A stretch of 64,000 nucleotides of DNA from Olivibacter domesticus (GTDB lineage: Bacteria; Bacteroidota; Bacteroidia; Sphingobacteriales; Sphingobacteriaceae): assembly GCF_900109575.1 (NCBI RefSeq), contig NZ_FOAF01000001.1:496001-560000 (forward strand), written 5' to 3'. Position numbers and translations under genes: made by a program. Within the stretch, counting starts at the first letter, position 1; each line of letters opens with the position of its first letter. Positions 19,040 to 27,708 of this stretch are shown in pieces. The notes beneath the pieces are model-generated. The model was not told where the DNA came from. It ran no database searches and saw only the letters and a program-made list of their open reading frames with translations.

Positions 19040-19444
19040 ATGGAGACAATTTTTCCTTTTGTAATTGCTGCACTATATTTTGCTTTTCAGATTTATTCAA
19101 ATTTTAAAAAAGAGCAAGAAAAAGCAAAAAAACGTGATCCTTCGCAAAGACCTGTGGGTGAGCAATCGCCTACGTATAAGGAAAAGCGCGATTGGGATAA
19201 GGCGTTACAACAAAAAGAGGTTGTTTTAAGTGAAACGCCTAAGATTTCAAAATATGAAGACTTTACCGGACTAGTTGAAGAAGTGGAAGAAGTGCGACGA
19301 TCAAAAGAAGTGCACAGGTCTCATAAGCATAATAACCGATCATTTGAACCCAATCTGCAACCAATGGAGGAAAATCCCTATAGTGATTTTGACCTTCGAG
19401 ATGCCGTCATTAAGGCTGCTATATTAGAGAGACCGTATAAGTAG
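19040..19444 (+). CDS. Membrane-anchored protein of unknown function (134 aa)
   Basis: The protein has one N-terminal transmembrane helix (FPFVIAALYFAFQIYSNF, residues 5-22) followed by a highly charged, probably disordered cytoplasmic tail. The tail includes KKEQEKAKKRDPSQRPVGEQ and a Glu-rich stretch (LVEEVEEVRRSKEV). The C-terminal segment FDLRDAVIKAAILERPY looks like a short conserved helix, perhaps a partner-binding motif. It has the layout of small single-pass proteins common in Sphingobacteriaceae. Its function is unknown. It is followed directly by an intergenic repeat island and is not clearly in an operon. Confidence 0.65.
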   Translation: METIFPFVIAALYFAFQIYSNFKKEQEKAKKRDPSQRPVGEQSPTYKEKRDWDKALQQKEVVLSETPKISKYEDFTGLVEEVEEVRRSKEVHRSHKHNNRSFEPNLQPMEENPYSDFDLRDAVIKAAILERPYK

Positions 19445-19455
19445 TCGTAGGTTTA

Positions 19456-19486
19456 GTATCAAGACATAAGTAGCAAGTATCAAGAT
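19456..19486. repeat. Intergenic word-repeat island (copy 1)
   Basis: A short stretch made of the words GTATCAAGA, ACATAAGTA and GCAAGTATCAAGAT. The same words occur, mostly as reverse complement, at 25654-25684, 27600-27640, 33585-33625 and 37891-37912. It lies between convergent genes. Confidence 0.6.
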
Positions 19487-19508
19487 TCGCCAAAACTCAT
19501 ATAGACAG

Positions 19509-20294
19509 TTAATCCGCAATAATTACTTTATCAGCATCTTGAAGAAAAGGGAGTTTCTCCCTGATTTTTTTTAGATCATCTGGATAAAGTGTGAAGGTAT
19601 ATAGATCTTCGTCTTCCGGTTTATAATAGACCACTCCGCCATCGGGAGCAACGCAGGTGGAAGCACCTGAATGGTATACTTGATTTCCATCATAGCCAAC
19701 CCGATTTACTCCAATAGCATACGACTGGTTTTCTATCGCTCTGGCAGGGATCAATGCCCTCCAATGAGAGATACGTGCATCGGGCCAACTTGCAACGTAA
19801 AGCAGAATATCATATACATTATTAATATTTCTACTGAATGCAGGAAACCTTAGGTCGTAACAGGTTTGTAGACATACACGCCAGCCTTTAATTTCTACAA
19901 TAACTCGTTTTTTGCCAGGAGTGAAAACCTTATCCTCTCCGGCCATAGAAAACAAATGACGCTTGTCATATTTATGAAATGAGCCGTCAGGCTTCATCCA
20001 AATAAGACGGTTATAATAATACCCGTCCTCTTCAACAATTAAACTGCCTGTCACAATACAATTGTATTTTTTTGCTTGTTCCAGCATCCAATAGATCGTT
20101 TTACCATCCATTCTCTCGGCGCATTTATTAACGTCCATTGTAAAGCCCGTATTAAACATCTCAGGTAGTATAATAAGGTCCGTTTTTTCTTTAAGAGAGG
20201 ATAACCGCAAGGCTAAATTCGATAAATTTTTTTCTGTATTTTCCCAAAAAAGATATGCTTGAAATATAGTAATTTTTAAAGGTGTCATGTTCAT
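19509..20294 (-). CDS. Omega-amidase / nitrilase-superfamily hydrolase
   Basis: A 261-residue carbon-nitrogen hydrolase. The catalytic triad of the family is visible: Glu45 in LPEMFNTGF, Lys111 in KYDKRHLFSM and Cys145 in LQTCYDLRFP. Sequence style and length match the omega-amidase (YafV/Nit2-like) branch, which hydrolyses 2-oxoglutaramate or 2-oxosuccinamate. It lies directly downstream, on the same strand, of a methionine/glutamine-type aminotransferase (gap about 100 bases with a hairpin). This supports a coupled transamination and deamidation role, in which removal of the oxo-acid amide pulls methionine salvage forward. A second ATG two codons in is equally plausible. It is cytosolic. 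Confidence 0.88.
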   Translation of the reverse strand: MNMTPLKITIFQAYLFWENTEKNLSNLALRLSSLKEKTDLIILPEMFNTGFTMDVNKCAERMDGKTIYWMLEQAKKYNCIVTGSLIVEEDGYYYNRLIWMKPDGSFHKYDKRHLFSMAGEDKVFTPGKKRVIVEIKGWRVCLQTCYDLRFPAFSRNINNVYDILLYVASWPDARISHWRALIPARAIENQSYAIGVNRVGYDGNQVYHSGASTCVAPDGGVVYYKPEDEDLYTFTLYPDDLKKIREKLPFLQDADKVIIAD

Positions 20295-20339
20295 TTAACT
20301 AAAGTAAACCAAAAGTTTATTAATCTAAGTTTAAGATTG

Positions 20340-20378
20340 TCTTCGGCTTATATAATGCTATGTCTTATAAGCCGAAGA
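20340..20378. terminator. 13-bp perfect inverted repeat between aminotransferase and amidase genes
   Basis: TCTTCGGCTTATA (20340-20352) pairs exactly with TATAAGCCGAAGA (20366-20378) around a 13-base loop. It sits 15 bases after the aminotransferase stop (minus strand). No U-tract follows on that strand, so it may be an attenuating or mRNA-stabilising hairpin rather than a full terminator. Confidence 0.5.
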
Positions 20379-20393
20379 TACAAAATTGTTTTC

Positions 20394-21545
20394 TTAAATT
20401 TTTATCTTCATTAATGATTCAATAGCTTTTTCTAGCGTTTCGCGTTTCTTAGCAAAACAGAATCTGATCAGATGTTTATCAGTTTTGTTTTTATAAAATG
20501 TTGATAAAGGAACTGCAGCAACGCCATGCTTAATAATAAGTTCTTTTGTGAAATCTAAATCGTTCAGCTGACTTATACTGTCATAATTTGCTAACAGAAA
20601 ATAAGAACCTTCTGCGGGAAGTGCTTTAAAAGACGTTGCTTTCAATGCTTCAAAGAAATAGTCGCGTTTTTCTTGAAAGAAGTTTTTCAATGAGAGGTAT
20701 TCGTCTTGGTCCTCCAAAAAGTCTGCCAAAGCATACTGGATGGGTGTGTTGACACTAAATACTAAATATTGGTGCACTTTCCTGAATTCGGCTGTTAGCT
20801 TTTCTGGGGCTAGGCAATACCCCACCTTCCAACCGGTAATATGGAACATTTTACCGAAGGAGGAAACAACAAAGCTTCGTTCACGCAGTTCAGGGTAACT
20901 GGAAACACTGATATGCTTTTTATTGTCAAAAATCACCTTATCATACACCTCATCACTTATAATGAAAATATCTGTTCCATTGGTAAGTTTAATAAGCTGT
21001 TGCATGTCCTGATCGGTAAAGATTCTAGCTGTTGGATTTTGTGGCGTATTAATAATAATAAGTTTTGTTTTATGCGAAAAAACCTTCTTTACATCTTCCC
21101 AGTTAATAGCAAAATCGTTTGGTAGCAATGTTACCGTCTTTACCATGCCCCCACATAAATCTATGGCCGGAGCATAGCTGTCGTATACCGGGTCAAAACA
21201 GATAACCTCATCATCTGGTCTGATAATACTTGCAATAGCAGTGAATATAGCCTGCGTAGCACCAGTAGTAATGGTAATTTCATTGTCGGGATGGTAGACA
21301 GATTGATGCAGATCTTCGGTCATCTCGGCAATTTTCTCCCTTAATGTATTTATTCCCTGCATAGGTGCATACTGGTTGTAACCTTTTTTCATATAGGTGT
21401 GCACCAGATTAATCAGTTTTGGTGAACAGTCAAAATCAGGAAATCCCTGCGATAGATTGATAGCACCGTACTCATTTGCCAAAGCGGTCATGGTGCTAAA
21501 AATGGAATTTTGGATATTTGGAAGTTTAGACAGAACGTTGATCAT
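20394..21545 (-). CDS. PLP-dependent methionine/glutamine-type aminotransferase
   Basis: A 383-residue fold-type I class I/II aminotransferase. The early motif INLSQGFPDFDCSPKL is characteristic of the YbdL/KAT group, which uses methionine, glutamine and aromatic amino acids. PLP-binding elements are visible: TGATQAIF, the Asn in NTPQNPTARIF, Asp198 in ISDEVYD and the Schiff-base Lys232 in SSFGKMFHITGWKVGY. I chose the ATG at 21545 (MINVLSKLPNIQ); a 13-residue upstream extension has no family support. The omega-amidase follows on the same strand, so the pair probably converts 2-oxo-4-methylthiobutanoate to methionine at the expense of glutamine. Cytosolic. Confidence 0.88.
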   Translation of the reverse strand: MINVLSKLPNIQNSIFSTMTALANEYGAINLSQGFPDFDCSPKLINLVHTYMKKGYNQYAPMQGINTLREKIAEMTEDLHQSVYHPDNEITITTGATQAIFTAIASIIRPDDEVICFDPVYDSYAPAIDLCGGMVKTVTLLPNDFAINWEDVKKVFSHKTKLIIINTPQNPTARIFTDQDMQQLIKLTNGTDIFIISDEVYDKVIFDNKKHISVSSYPELRERSFVVSSFGKMFHITGWKVGYCLAPEKLTAEFRKVHQYLVFSVNTPIQYALADFLEDQDEYLSLKNFFQEKRDYFFEALKATSFKALPAEGSYFLLANYDSISQLNDLDFTKELIIKHGVAAVPLSTFYKNKTDKHLIRFCFAKKRETLEKAIESLMKIKI

Positions 21546-21780
21546 AGATTTTATGTATATACCTAAAATAATAAACTTTTGCATGTATTGAACACGATGC
21601 TTATATTTCCTCTAAATATCAGTTAGAAAGAAAAGAGGTCTGCTCTACCGAATGAGAACGGACTGAAATTGTAAATAAACACAATTTTTTATAAGTTTAA
21701 TTGTTCAATTTTTTATTTGGCGTTGAATTTGTCAAGTCTATCGTATATTCTTGTAAATTGCAACTCATTAATAAACATCA

Positions 21781-22752
21781 ATGATTTATAACAGAATTTT
21801 ATCGGTATTATTGTTGTCACTCGGACTTTTATCCTGCAATAGCTCAAAAAGAGATAGGGGAGTCCCAACTGTTGGTTTTATCGAAGCTTTTGAGGATGCT
21901 ACAATAACTGATGCACGGAAAGGATTTATGGATGCCCTGGCCAAGGAAGGATATAGTGAGAAGAAAAAATCTATAGCGGTTATACATAGAAACGCACAAG
22001 GCGACATGAATACTATGAATCAGATTGTGAGCTTTATGCAGTCGGAAGGGGTCGATTGTATAGGAACAAGCACCACGTTGTCGACTTTATCAGCCGTACA
22101 GCGCATAAAAGATATTCCTATATTTATGTGTGTAACGGCTATGCCCAAAATACTCGGACTTGAAGATGAGAAAGGGAAAAAGCCGGCCAATCTTTCTGGT
22201 GTGGGGGAGAACCTCAATTATATCGATACATCGTTCGCCATTATCAAGCACATTGTTAAACCACGAAAGAAACAATTACGGATAGGTATGATCTATAATC
22301 AAGCAGAACCTCAATCGGTTGATGCCTTTAATAGACTCGAAAAACTAGCGAAAGAACAGCAAGTTGATTTGATTGCTTTACCATTAAACACATCTGCAGA
22401 TGCACAACTTGTTGTAAGAGGGTTGCTAAATAGACGAATAGATGCATTTTTTGCCAATCCTGACAATACTGTCTTTGCTGCTTTTGAGACAATTTTGAAT
22501 AACTGTGATAAAAACAATGTGCCTGTTTTTACAAGTGAGGTAGGATTAGTGAAACGTGGTGCAGTAGCAGCATATGGTGCAGATATATATCAATGGGGAT
22601 ATCAGGCTGGTGAAATGGCAGCTAGTTTTTTAAAAAAAGGTAAACGTGCTGATCTGAAAGTGGAGGAAGTAAGGATTAGAAAACGTGTATATAACGAAGA
22701 AGTTGCTAAGCGATATGGGTTTAAATTCGATAATAATTTTGAAAGCCTTTAA
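21781..22752 (+). CDS. ABC transporter substrate-binding lipoprotein (TrpX/ABC_sub_bind type)
   Basis: A 323-residue lipoprotein (signal LLLSLGLLSCNSS, Cys about 20) of the periplasmic-binding-protein-like family PF04392. It begins GVPTVGFIEAFEDATITDAR and has the two-lobed Rossmann-type pattern of that family (CIGTSTTLSTLSAVQ; RIGMIYNQAEPQSVDAF; FANPDNTVFAAFETI; AYGADIYQWGYQAGEMAA). Such proteins feed three-part importers of the COG2984/COG4120/COG1101 type, one of which (TrpXYZ) has been linked to tryptophan. The permease and ATPase follow immediately, so this is the first gene of a transport operon. The ligand cannot be told from sequence. Confidence 0.9.
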   Translation: MIYNRILSVLLLSLGLLSCNSSKRDRGVPTVGFIEAFEDATITDARKGFMDALAKEGYSEKKKSIAVIHRNAQGDMNTMNQIVSFMQSEGVDCIGTSTTLSTLSAVQRIKDIPIFMCVTAMPKILGLEDEKGKKPANLSGVGENLNYIDTSFAIIKHIVKPRKKQLRIGMIYNQAEPQSVDAFNRLEKLAKEQQVDLIALPLNTSADAQLVVRGLLNRRIDAFFANPDNTVFAAFETILNNCDKNNVPVFTSEVGLVKRGAVAAYGADIYQWGYQAGEMAASFLKKGKRADLKVEEVRIRKRVYNEEVAKRYGFKFDNNFESL

Positions 22753-22765
22753 ATTTCTGTCTTAA

Positions 22766-23641
22766 ATGGATTTTTATCTGGCGGCAATCTTGCAAGCGTT
22801 ATGCTTTACACCCATGTGCCTTGGGATATATATAACACTCAAAGTGTTTAATTTCCCCGATATCACTACCGATGGAAGTTATACTTTAGGAGCTGTTGTA
22901 TGCGCTTTAGGAATAAGTAACAGCTTGCCTTTGATAGTTATTGTACCTGTTATTTTAATAAGTGGTGCTTTAGCGGGGATCGCTACAGCGTTAATACACA
23001 CTAAATTAAAAGTTAATGCACTGCTTTCCGGTATATTGGTGATGACGGCTCTTTATTCTGTTAATCTCTCTTTAATGGGACGTTCTAATATACCTCTATT
23101 AAATAGACCGACTTTTTTTTCATTTTCTATCATACCAGATACAGAACTCAACATATTTCTTATAACAATATTAATCATATCAATACTCATCGTTGGGTTA
23201 AATTACCTGTTAAAAAGTGATTTTGGTTTGGCCATGCGCGCAACAGGAAATAATGAATTAATGATCCGATCTTTAGGTGTGAATACAGCGAGTATCAAAA
23301 TAATAGGGCTGGCGATCACTAATTCTTTAGTAGCTTTTAGTGGCGCTTTGGTAGCGCAATTCCAAGGATTTACAGATATAAATATGGGAATAGGGATTGT
23401 AATCAGTGGTTTGGGGGCCGTGATGATTGCTGAAACAGTTATTCGTCTCTTTCGTATTGAGAGTATGGTTCTGAATTTATGTTGCATCATCATTGGCGTA
23501 TGTTTGTTTCAACTGGTTTTGGCATTCACACTTAGCATCGGAATTGACGCCAATCTGTTAAAGTTATTAACCTCATGTTTTGTTTTATTCATTGTTGCCC
23601 TTCCAAATAGTAAATGGTTTAAATTCTTAAACGTTAAGTAA
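22766..23641 (+). CDS. ABC transporter permease (COG4120 / TrpY type)
   Basis: A 291-residue integral membrane protein with about eight to nine hydrophobic segments, of the branched-chain-amino-acid-like permease fold. Family features include FPDITTDGSYTLGAVV near the N-terminus, LIHTKLKVNALLSGILVMTALY in the middle and DFGLAMRATGNNELMIRSLGV (about 150-170), the cytoplasmic loop that couples to the ATPase. It starts 13 bases after the binding-protein gene and ends one base before the ATPase start. It therefore forms the channel of this importer. Confidence 0.9.
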   Translation: MDFYLAAILQALCFTPMCLGIYITLKVFNFPDITTDGSYTLGAVVCALGISNSLPLIVIVPVILISGALAGIATALIHTKLKVNALLSGILVMTALYSVNLSLMGRSNIPLLNRPTFFSFSIIPDTELNIFLITILIISILIVGLNYLLKSDFGLAMRATGNNELMIRSLGVNTASIKIIGLAITNSLVAFSGALVAQFQGFTDINMGIGIVISGLGAVMIAETVIRLFRIESMVLNLCCIIIGVCLFQLVLAFTLSIGIDANLLKLLTSCFVLFIVALPNSKWFKFLNVK

Positions 23642-23642
23642 G

Positions 23643-24398
23643 ATGTTGACGCTGCAGAATGTTACGAAAGTGTTTTTTAAAGATAAACCTAATGAAATTA
23701 TTGCTTTAGATAGTTTTTCTATAACAATGCACCAAGGTGAATTTATAACAGTTGTGGGCGCAAATGGATCGGGGAAAAGTACTTTGCTTAATGTTATATC
23801 GGGCAGTGAAATAATAGATGACGGTGAATTATTATTGAATGAAAAATCGATAGAGACCTTACCAGACTATAAGCGTAGTAAATGGATTGCCCGTGTATTT
23901 CAAAATCCGCTTCAGGGAACCGCTTCGGAGCTTAGCATTTTGGATAATTTCAGATTAGCTTCTTTAAGAGGTAAATCTAAAACGTTAAAAATTGGCGTTG
24001 ATGATAAATTTAAATCTCATGTAAAGGAACATCTACTTTTATTGGGTATGGGACTTGAAAACAAGATAAACCAGCCAATGGGTGTACTCAGCGGTGGCCA
24101 ACGACAGGCATTAACCATGTTAATGACCGTTATGAGCGACGTAAAAGTACTTCTATTAGATGAACCAACAGCAGCGCTAGATCCACGATCTGCTGCTAAG
24201 GTAATGGAACTTGCAGATCAACTCATAAACGAATATAGATTGACCGTTGTATTTATAACCCATAATATGAAGGAAGCAACTATTTATGGTGATCGGCTTA
24301 TACAATTATCACATGGAAAACTAAAACGTGATCTGGGAAAGGACGAAAAAAGGGAGCTAAAACCTCAAGATTTGTATGAGTGGTTCAATGAGGATTAA
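23643..24398 (+). CDS. ABC transporter ATP-binding protein (COG1101 / TrpZ type)
   Basis: A 251-residue ATPase that powers the importer encoded by the two preceding genes. Walker A is GANGSGKST (39-47), the signature LSGGQRQAL starts at about 149, and Walker B is [13 protein letters not shown], followed by the H-loop in [11 protein letters not shown]. Length and motifs are normal. It starts one base after the permease stop, showing tight coupling. The next ATPase gene, 23 bases downstream, belongs to a different subfamily. Confidence 0.92.
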   Translation: MLTLQNVTKVFFKDKPNEIIALDSFSITMHQGEFITVVGANGSGKSTLLNVISGSEIIDDGELLLNEKSIETLPDYKRSKWIARVFQNPLQGTASELSILDNFRLASLRGKSKTLKIGVDDKFKSHVKEHLLLLGMGLENKINQPMGVLSGGQRQALTMLMTVMSDVKVLLLDEPTAALDPRSAAKVMELADQLINEYRLTVVFITHNMKEATIYGDRLIQLSHGKLKRDLGKDEKRELKPQDLYEWFNED

Positions 24399-24421
24399 AG
24401 AAAACTTGTATATTCGCTCCC

Positions 24422-25072
24422 ATGTTAAGCGCAAAAGGAATACATAAGTCGTACGGAAGCTTACAGATTTTAAAAGGTGTCGATCTGGAGGTTGAGAAGG
24501 GGGAAATTATCAGTATCGTTGGTGCTTCTGGAGCTGGAAAAAGTACCTTTTTGCATATTCTAGGCTCCTTGGATATGCCTGATAACGGAAGTGTTCTGTT
24601 AAATGGTACAGATCTAGCTAAACTTTCTACTAATAAATTGAGTGCTTTCAGGAACGAACATATTGGTTTTATATTTCAGTTTCATCATTTGTTGCCAGAG
24701 TTCACTGCCCTTGAAAATGTGTGCATTCCTGCGTTTATTGCTGGAAAAGGAAGGTCTGAAAGCGAAAAACGTGCTCAATACTTGCTCGGACTACTTGGAT
24801 TAAGCAATAGATCACATCATAAGCCATCAGAACTTTCTGGCGGTGAACAGCAGCGCGTCTCTGTAGCTAGAGCACTGATGAATAGTCCTTCAATCGTATT
24901 GGCAGACGAACCCTCAGGAAATCTTGATTCTGAAAATGCTAATGCCCTGCATCATCTATTTGTGGAGCTTCGCGAGACCTTAAAACAGACATTTGTTATT
25001 GTTACACATAATGAACACCTTGCTGAGATATCTGATAGAACTGTTCATATGAAGGATGGACTTGTGATTTAA
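24422..25072 (+). CDS. LolD/MacB-type ABC ATPase
   Basis: A 216-residue ATPase of the LolD/MacB/FtsE branch. Walker A is GASGAGKST (34-42). The sequence [20 protein letters not shown] is typical of LolD proteins, which release lipoproteins from the inner membrane. [15 protein letters not shown] and [15 protein letters not shown] are the signature and Walker B. A LolCE-type permease is not adjacent; in Bacteroidota the ATPase is often separate from it. It lies 23 bases after the TrpZ-like ATPase and may share its transcript. Assignment to lipoprotein export rather than another MacB-like machine is probable, not certain. Confidence 0.82.
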   Translation: MLSAKGIHKSYGSLQILKGVDLEVEKGEIISIVGASGAGKSTFLHILGSLDMPDNGSVLLNGTDLAKLSTNKLSAFRNEHIGFIFQFHHLLPEFTALENVCIPAFIAGKGRSESEKRAQYLLGLLGLSNRSHHKPSELSGGEQQRVSVARALMNSPSIVLADEPSGNLDSENANALHHLFVELRETLKQTFVIVTHNEHLAEISDRTVHMKDGLVI

Positions 25073-25082
25073 TGGATTTTTA

Positions 25083-25568
25083 ATGAAGAACATATTAATT
25101 ACAAGTGGAACACATGCTTTTGCACAACGGGTAGCACGTACACTTTCTCCTGCAGATAGCGTGGTATTTGGTGACTCAAATGCACTCCCGGAAATTATGA
25201 TTAAAGGTGGTAAGTATTTTAATTTGCCAAAACCTGTCAGCACGTCATTTAGCCACGAGTTACTAAGCTTAGCCTTAGATAATGATTTCGGCATTATCAT
25301 TCCGTTAAAACTTAGTGAAATCAAACAGCTAGCTGCTTGTCGCGATTTATTTGAAGAATACGGCATACATGTAGCAGTGCCTTCTATTAATACATTGGAT
25401 GAAATAGATTTCGTTGTAAACCCAGCTAAAGACTTTTTGCCAGCTGTATTTCTAAATGGTAAACCGCTCAGTCAAACAACCGATGAAACAATATCAGATA
25501 AGTATTCTGGCGTATGCTTGGTTTCAGATTCAGGTGAAGAAGTATTATTTTGTTGTATAGAGGGGTGA
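25083..25568 (+). CDS. Orphan pre-ATP-grasp-like protein (161 aa)
   Basis: I do not recognise a named family. The N-terminus MKNILITSGTHAFAQRVART and the pattern of strands (SVVFGDSN; FGIIIPLKLSEIKQLAA; YGIHVAVPSINTLDEIDF) resemble the Rossmann-like pre-ATP-grasp domain that precedes the catalytic part in PylC/CarB-type ligases. The protein stops where the ATP-grasp domain would begin. It could therefore be a stand-alone binding or regulatory domain, or the remnant of a ligase. It starts 10 bases after the LolD-like gene and is probably co-transcribed. A repeat island follows it. Confidence 0.65.
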   Translation: MKNILITSGTHAFAQRVARTLSPADSVVFGDSNALPEIMIKGGKYFNLPKPVSTSFSHELLSLALDNDFGIIIPLKLSEIKQLAACRDLFEEYGIHVAVPSINTLDEIDFVVNPAKDFLPAVFLNGKPLSQTTDETISDKYSGVCLVSDSGEEVLFCCIEG

Positions 25569-25599
25569 TAAGAAGTTTTAAAGCTGGTGATGAGTGATG

Positions 25600-25715
25600 A
25601 TCTATGAATGATGAATATCTTACGCGCAAAACTCGCAACTAATAACCCATATTATCTTGATACTCATGTCTTGCTACTTGATACCAACAACTAAGAACCA
25701 ATAACGAACAACCAA
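25600..25715. repeat. Intergenic word-repeat island (copy 2)
   Basis: Non-coding stretch containing AACTCGCAACTAATAACC, then ATCTTGATACTCATGTC, TTGCTACTTGATACC and AACCAATAACGAACAACC. Its words match those at 19456, 27600, 29336, 33585, 37785 and 48180, in either orientation. Confidence 0.6.
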
Positions 25716-25721
25716 TAGTTT

Positions 25722-26345
25722 ATGTTAACATATAAAGATCTAGATAAAACGAAAAAGGCGTTTATTTTTGAATTGGATGATGTGCTATATCCTCAAAAAG
25801 ATTATTTATTACAAGTTTACTATCTTTTTGCTAATTTTTTGGAATACACTGAAACAGTTCCTCCTGCAAATGAATTGATTTCTTTCTTCAAAAAAGCTTA
25901 TGAACATCATGGTACTGCAAATATATTTGAAAGAGCAGCTGAAGCCTTTGCGATTGACCTGAAATATCTTGAAAATTTTAACAGAGTGCATGTGAATGCC
26001 AAATTGCCGTTAAAGTTATTATTGTTTGAAGAAGTGAAAGAACTATTATATGAAATTGTTAACGACAACAAAGATATTTTTGTGTTAACAAAAGGCAACC
26101 CTTTAATGCAATTAAATAAAATAAAACAAATTGAATGGGGAAAACTCGGGCAAAAGGTAAAGGCCTATTTTTACGATGAACTATTTCTTCAGGGGCATGA
26201 ACAACCCTTAACTTTTCTCTTGCAAGAGAATGATCTAACTTTAAAAGATGTTTTAATTTTTAATCGATCAAACGAATATCAAAAAGAAGAAAAAGAAAGG
26301 CAAATAGATTATATTTCTATTGATTTGTTGCTTACAAGTAAATAG
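25722..26345 (+). CDS. HAD-superfamily protein with degenerate active site
   Basis: A 207-residue protein with the HAD hydrolase layout. Motif I reads FELDDVLYP (about 15-23), where the usual nucleophilic first Asp of FDxDDTLY is Glu. A helical cap follows (about 30-90), then motif II as FVLTKGNPL (about 123-131). The expected motif IV region reads VLIFNRSNEY (about 185-195), without the GDSxxD acidic pair that holds magnesium. It therefore resembles the pyrimidine-nucleotidase-like HAD group but is probably not a phosphatase. It stands alone between a repeat island and a LacI regulator. Confidence 0.72.
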   Translation: MLTYKDLDKTKKAFIFELDDVLYPQKDYLLQVYYLFANFLEYTETVPPANELISFFKKAYEHHGTANIFERAAEAFAIDLKYLENFNRVHVNAKLPLKLLLFEEVKELLYEIVNDNKDIFVLTKGNPLMQLNKIKQIEWGKLGQKVKAYFYDELFLQGHEQPLTFLLQENDLTLKDVLIFNRSNEYQKEEKERQIDYISIDLLLTSK

Positions 26346-26523
26346 CTGTAAAAGAGAAAAAGATTTTGTAAATTGCAGCTGATTAGGAAACAAAGCTATT
26401 GGATAATAATTACTGTTTCCCAGTAAAATGGGCTATTTCTCTTTTTGTATATCTCCATTTAGTATCGTCTGTCGATAGGCGTGTGTGCCGTTTTAAAATA
26501 AGTTAAAAAATAATTTTTTACGG

Positions 26524-27561
26524 ATGAATAAAAGCAAGCAACCAACTATAAAAGAAATTGCTAAACGATTAAAGATTTCGACTTCTACTGTTTCAAGAGC
26601 TCTTAATAACCACCCAAGTATAGGATTAGTAACTACTATGAGGGTGAAAAAATTGGCTGAAGAGCTTAATTATGAGCCGAATAGAACCGCCATTTTTTTT
26701 AAACAGCGAAAAACTTTTACGATAGGTGTTATTCTTCCAAGTTTATCTGAGGCATTTTTTTCAGCTGCAATCAGTGAAATAGAAAATTATGCGAACAGTA
26801 AAAATTACACAGTAATTCTTGGGCAATCATTAGACGATCCTGAAAGGGAATTGAAAATTATCAATACCATGAAAACTCACCGGGTAGATGGTATTATACT
26901 TTCTTCTGCTAAGAATACCCGGGAATTTGACTATATTGATGTGTTAAAAAATGCGGGTATTCCAATAGTATTTTTTGATTGTGTCCCAGATATACCTAAT
27001 ATAAATGCCATTGTAAGTAATCTAAAAACGGGTATGTTACAGGCGATCGATACGTTTGTTTCTTGTGGGCATCAGTCCATTGCCTTTATCAATGGGCCAG
27101 GGCACTTGCCGGCAAGTAAAGAACGTGAAGGCGCTTTTATAAAAGGTCTAACTAATAATAATATTCCTATAAATAGAGATTATATCGTTTACACTGATTT
27201 ATCCGAACAGGGTAACGAAGACGCAATCATAAAACTTGTAAACTTGATTGATAGACCTTCTGCCGTGGTTTCCTTTAATGATTACGTGACATTAGATGCT
27301 ATGAATGCAGTGAGGAAAAAAGGATTAATCGTTAATCAGGATATCTATTTTATAAGCTACGCGAACTATCCAATATGGAAATATATGGAAAATCCTCCTA
27401 TGGCATCCATTGAACAATTACCTGGCGAGCAGGGAGCAAAGGCATCTCAAATGCTTTTTGATTTAATAGATATAAATGTAGAAGGAGATAGTGATGATAA
27501 AAGTGCAATACAAGGTCAGAAAATAGTACTCGAATCCAAATTAGTAAATCAGCACCTTTAA
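26524..27561 (+). CDS. LacI-family transcriptional regulator
   Basis: A 345-residue repressor with an N-terminal helix-turn-helix (PTIKEIAKRLKISTSTVSRA, 7-26) and hinge helix (MRVKKLAEELNYEPNRTA). A periplasmic-binding-protein-like sensor domain (about 60-340) follows, with TIGVILPSLSEAFFSAAISE, VDGIILSSAKN and IAFINGPGHLPASKEREGAF. In Bacteroidota such proteins control sugar use. No sugar gene is adjacent (next is an acyl-CoA carboxylase subunit), so its target is unclear. The closest LacI-type operators I see are 9 kb away at 35843-35886, but linking them to this protein is speculation. Confidence 0.92.
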   Translation: MNKSKQPTIKEIAKRLKISTSTVSRALNNHPSIGLVTTMRVKKLAEELNYEPNRTAIFFKQRKTFTIGVILPSLSEAFFSAAISEIENYANSKNYTVILGQSLDDPERELKIINTMKTHRVDGIILSSAKNTREFDYIDVLKNAGIPIVFFDCVPDIPNINAIVSNLKTGMLQAIDTFVSCGHQSIAFINGPGHLPASKEREGAFIKGLTNNNIPINRDYIVYTDLSEQGNEDAIIKLVNLIDRPSAVVSFNDYVTLDAMNAVRKKGLIVNQDIYFISYANYPIWKYMENPPMASIEQLPGEQGAKASQMLFDLIDINVEGDSDDKSAIQGQKIVLESKLVNQHL

Positions 27562-27599
27562 CATAAACAAGCGCTCTATCAAGAATGATATTTTTTTAT

Positions 27600-27705
27600 C
27601 TTATGTCTTGATACTTGTGTCTTGCTACCTTACAACTAATAACGAATAACCAACAACTAGTAACGAATAACCAACAACTAGTAACGAATAAGCTAGTAAC
27701 CAAAT
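27600..27705. repeat. Intergenic word-repeat island (copy 3)
   Basis: Contains TTATGTCTTGATACTTG, then three copies of a 22-base unit built on ACTAATAACGAATAACCAAC (27630-27690). The words are shared with the other islands. It ends directly before the carboxylase start at 27709, so the leader of that mRNA probably includes part of it. Confidence 0.65.
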
Positions 27706-27708
27706 AAT

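Noticed and set aside
26524-27561. The LacI protein as regulator of the operators at 35843-35886
   Set aside because: It is 9 kb away with unrelated genes between; nothing in the sequence links them beyond family type.
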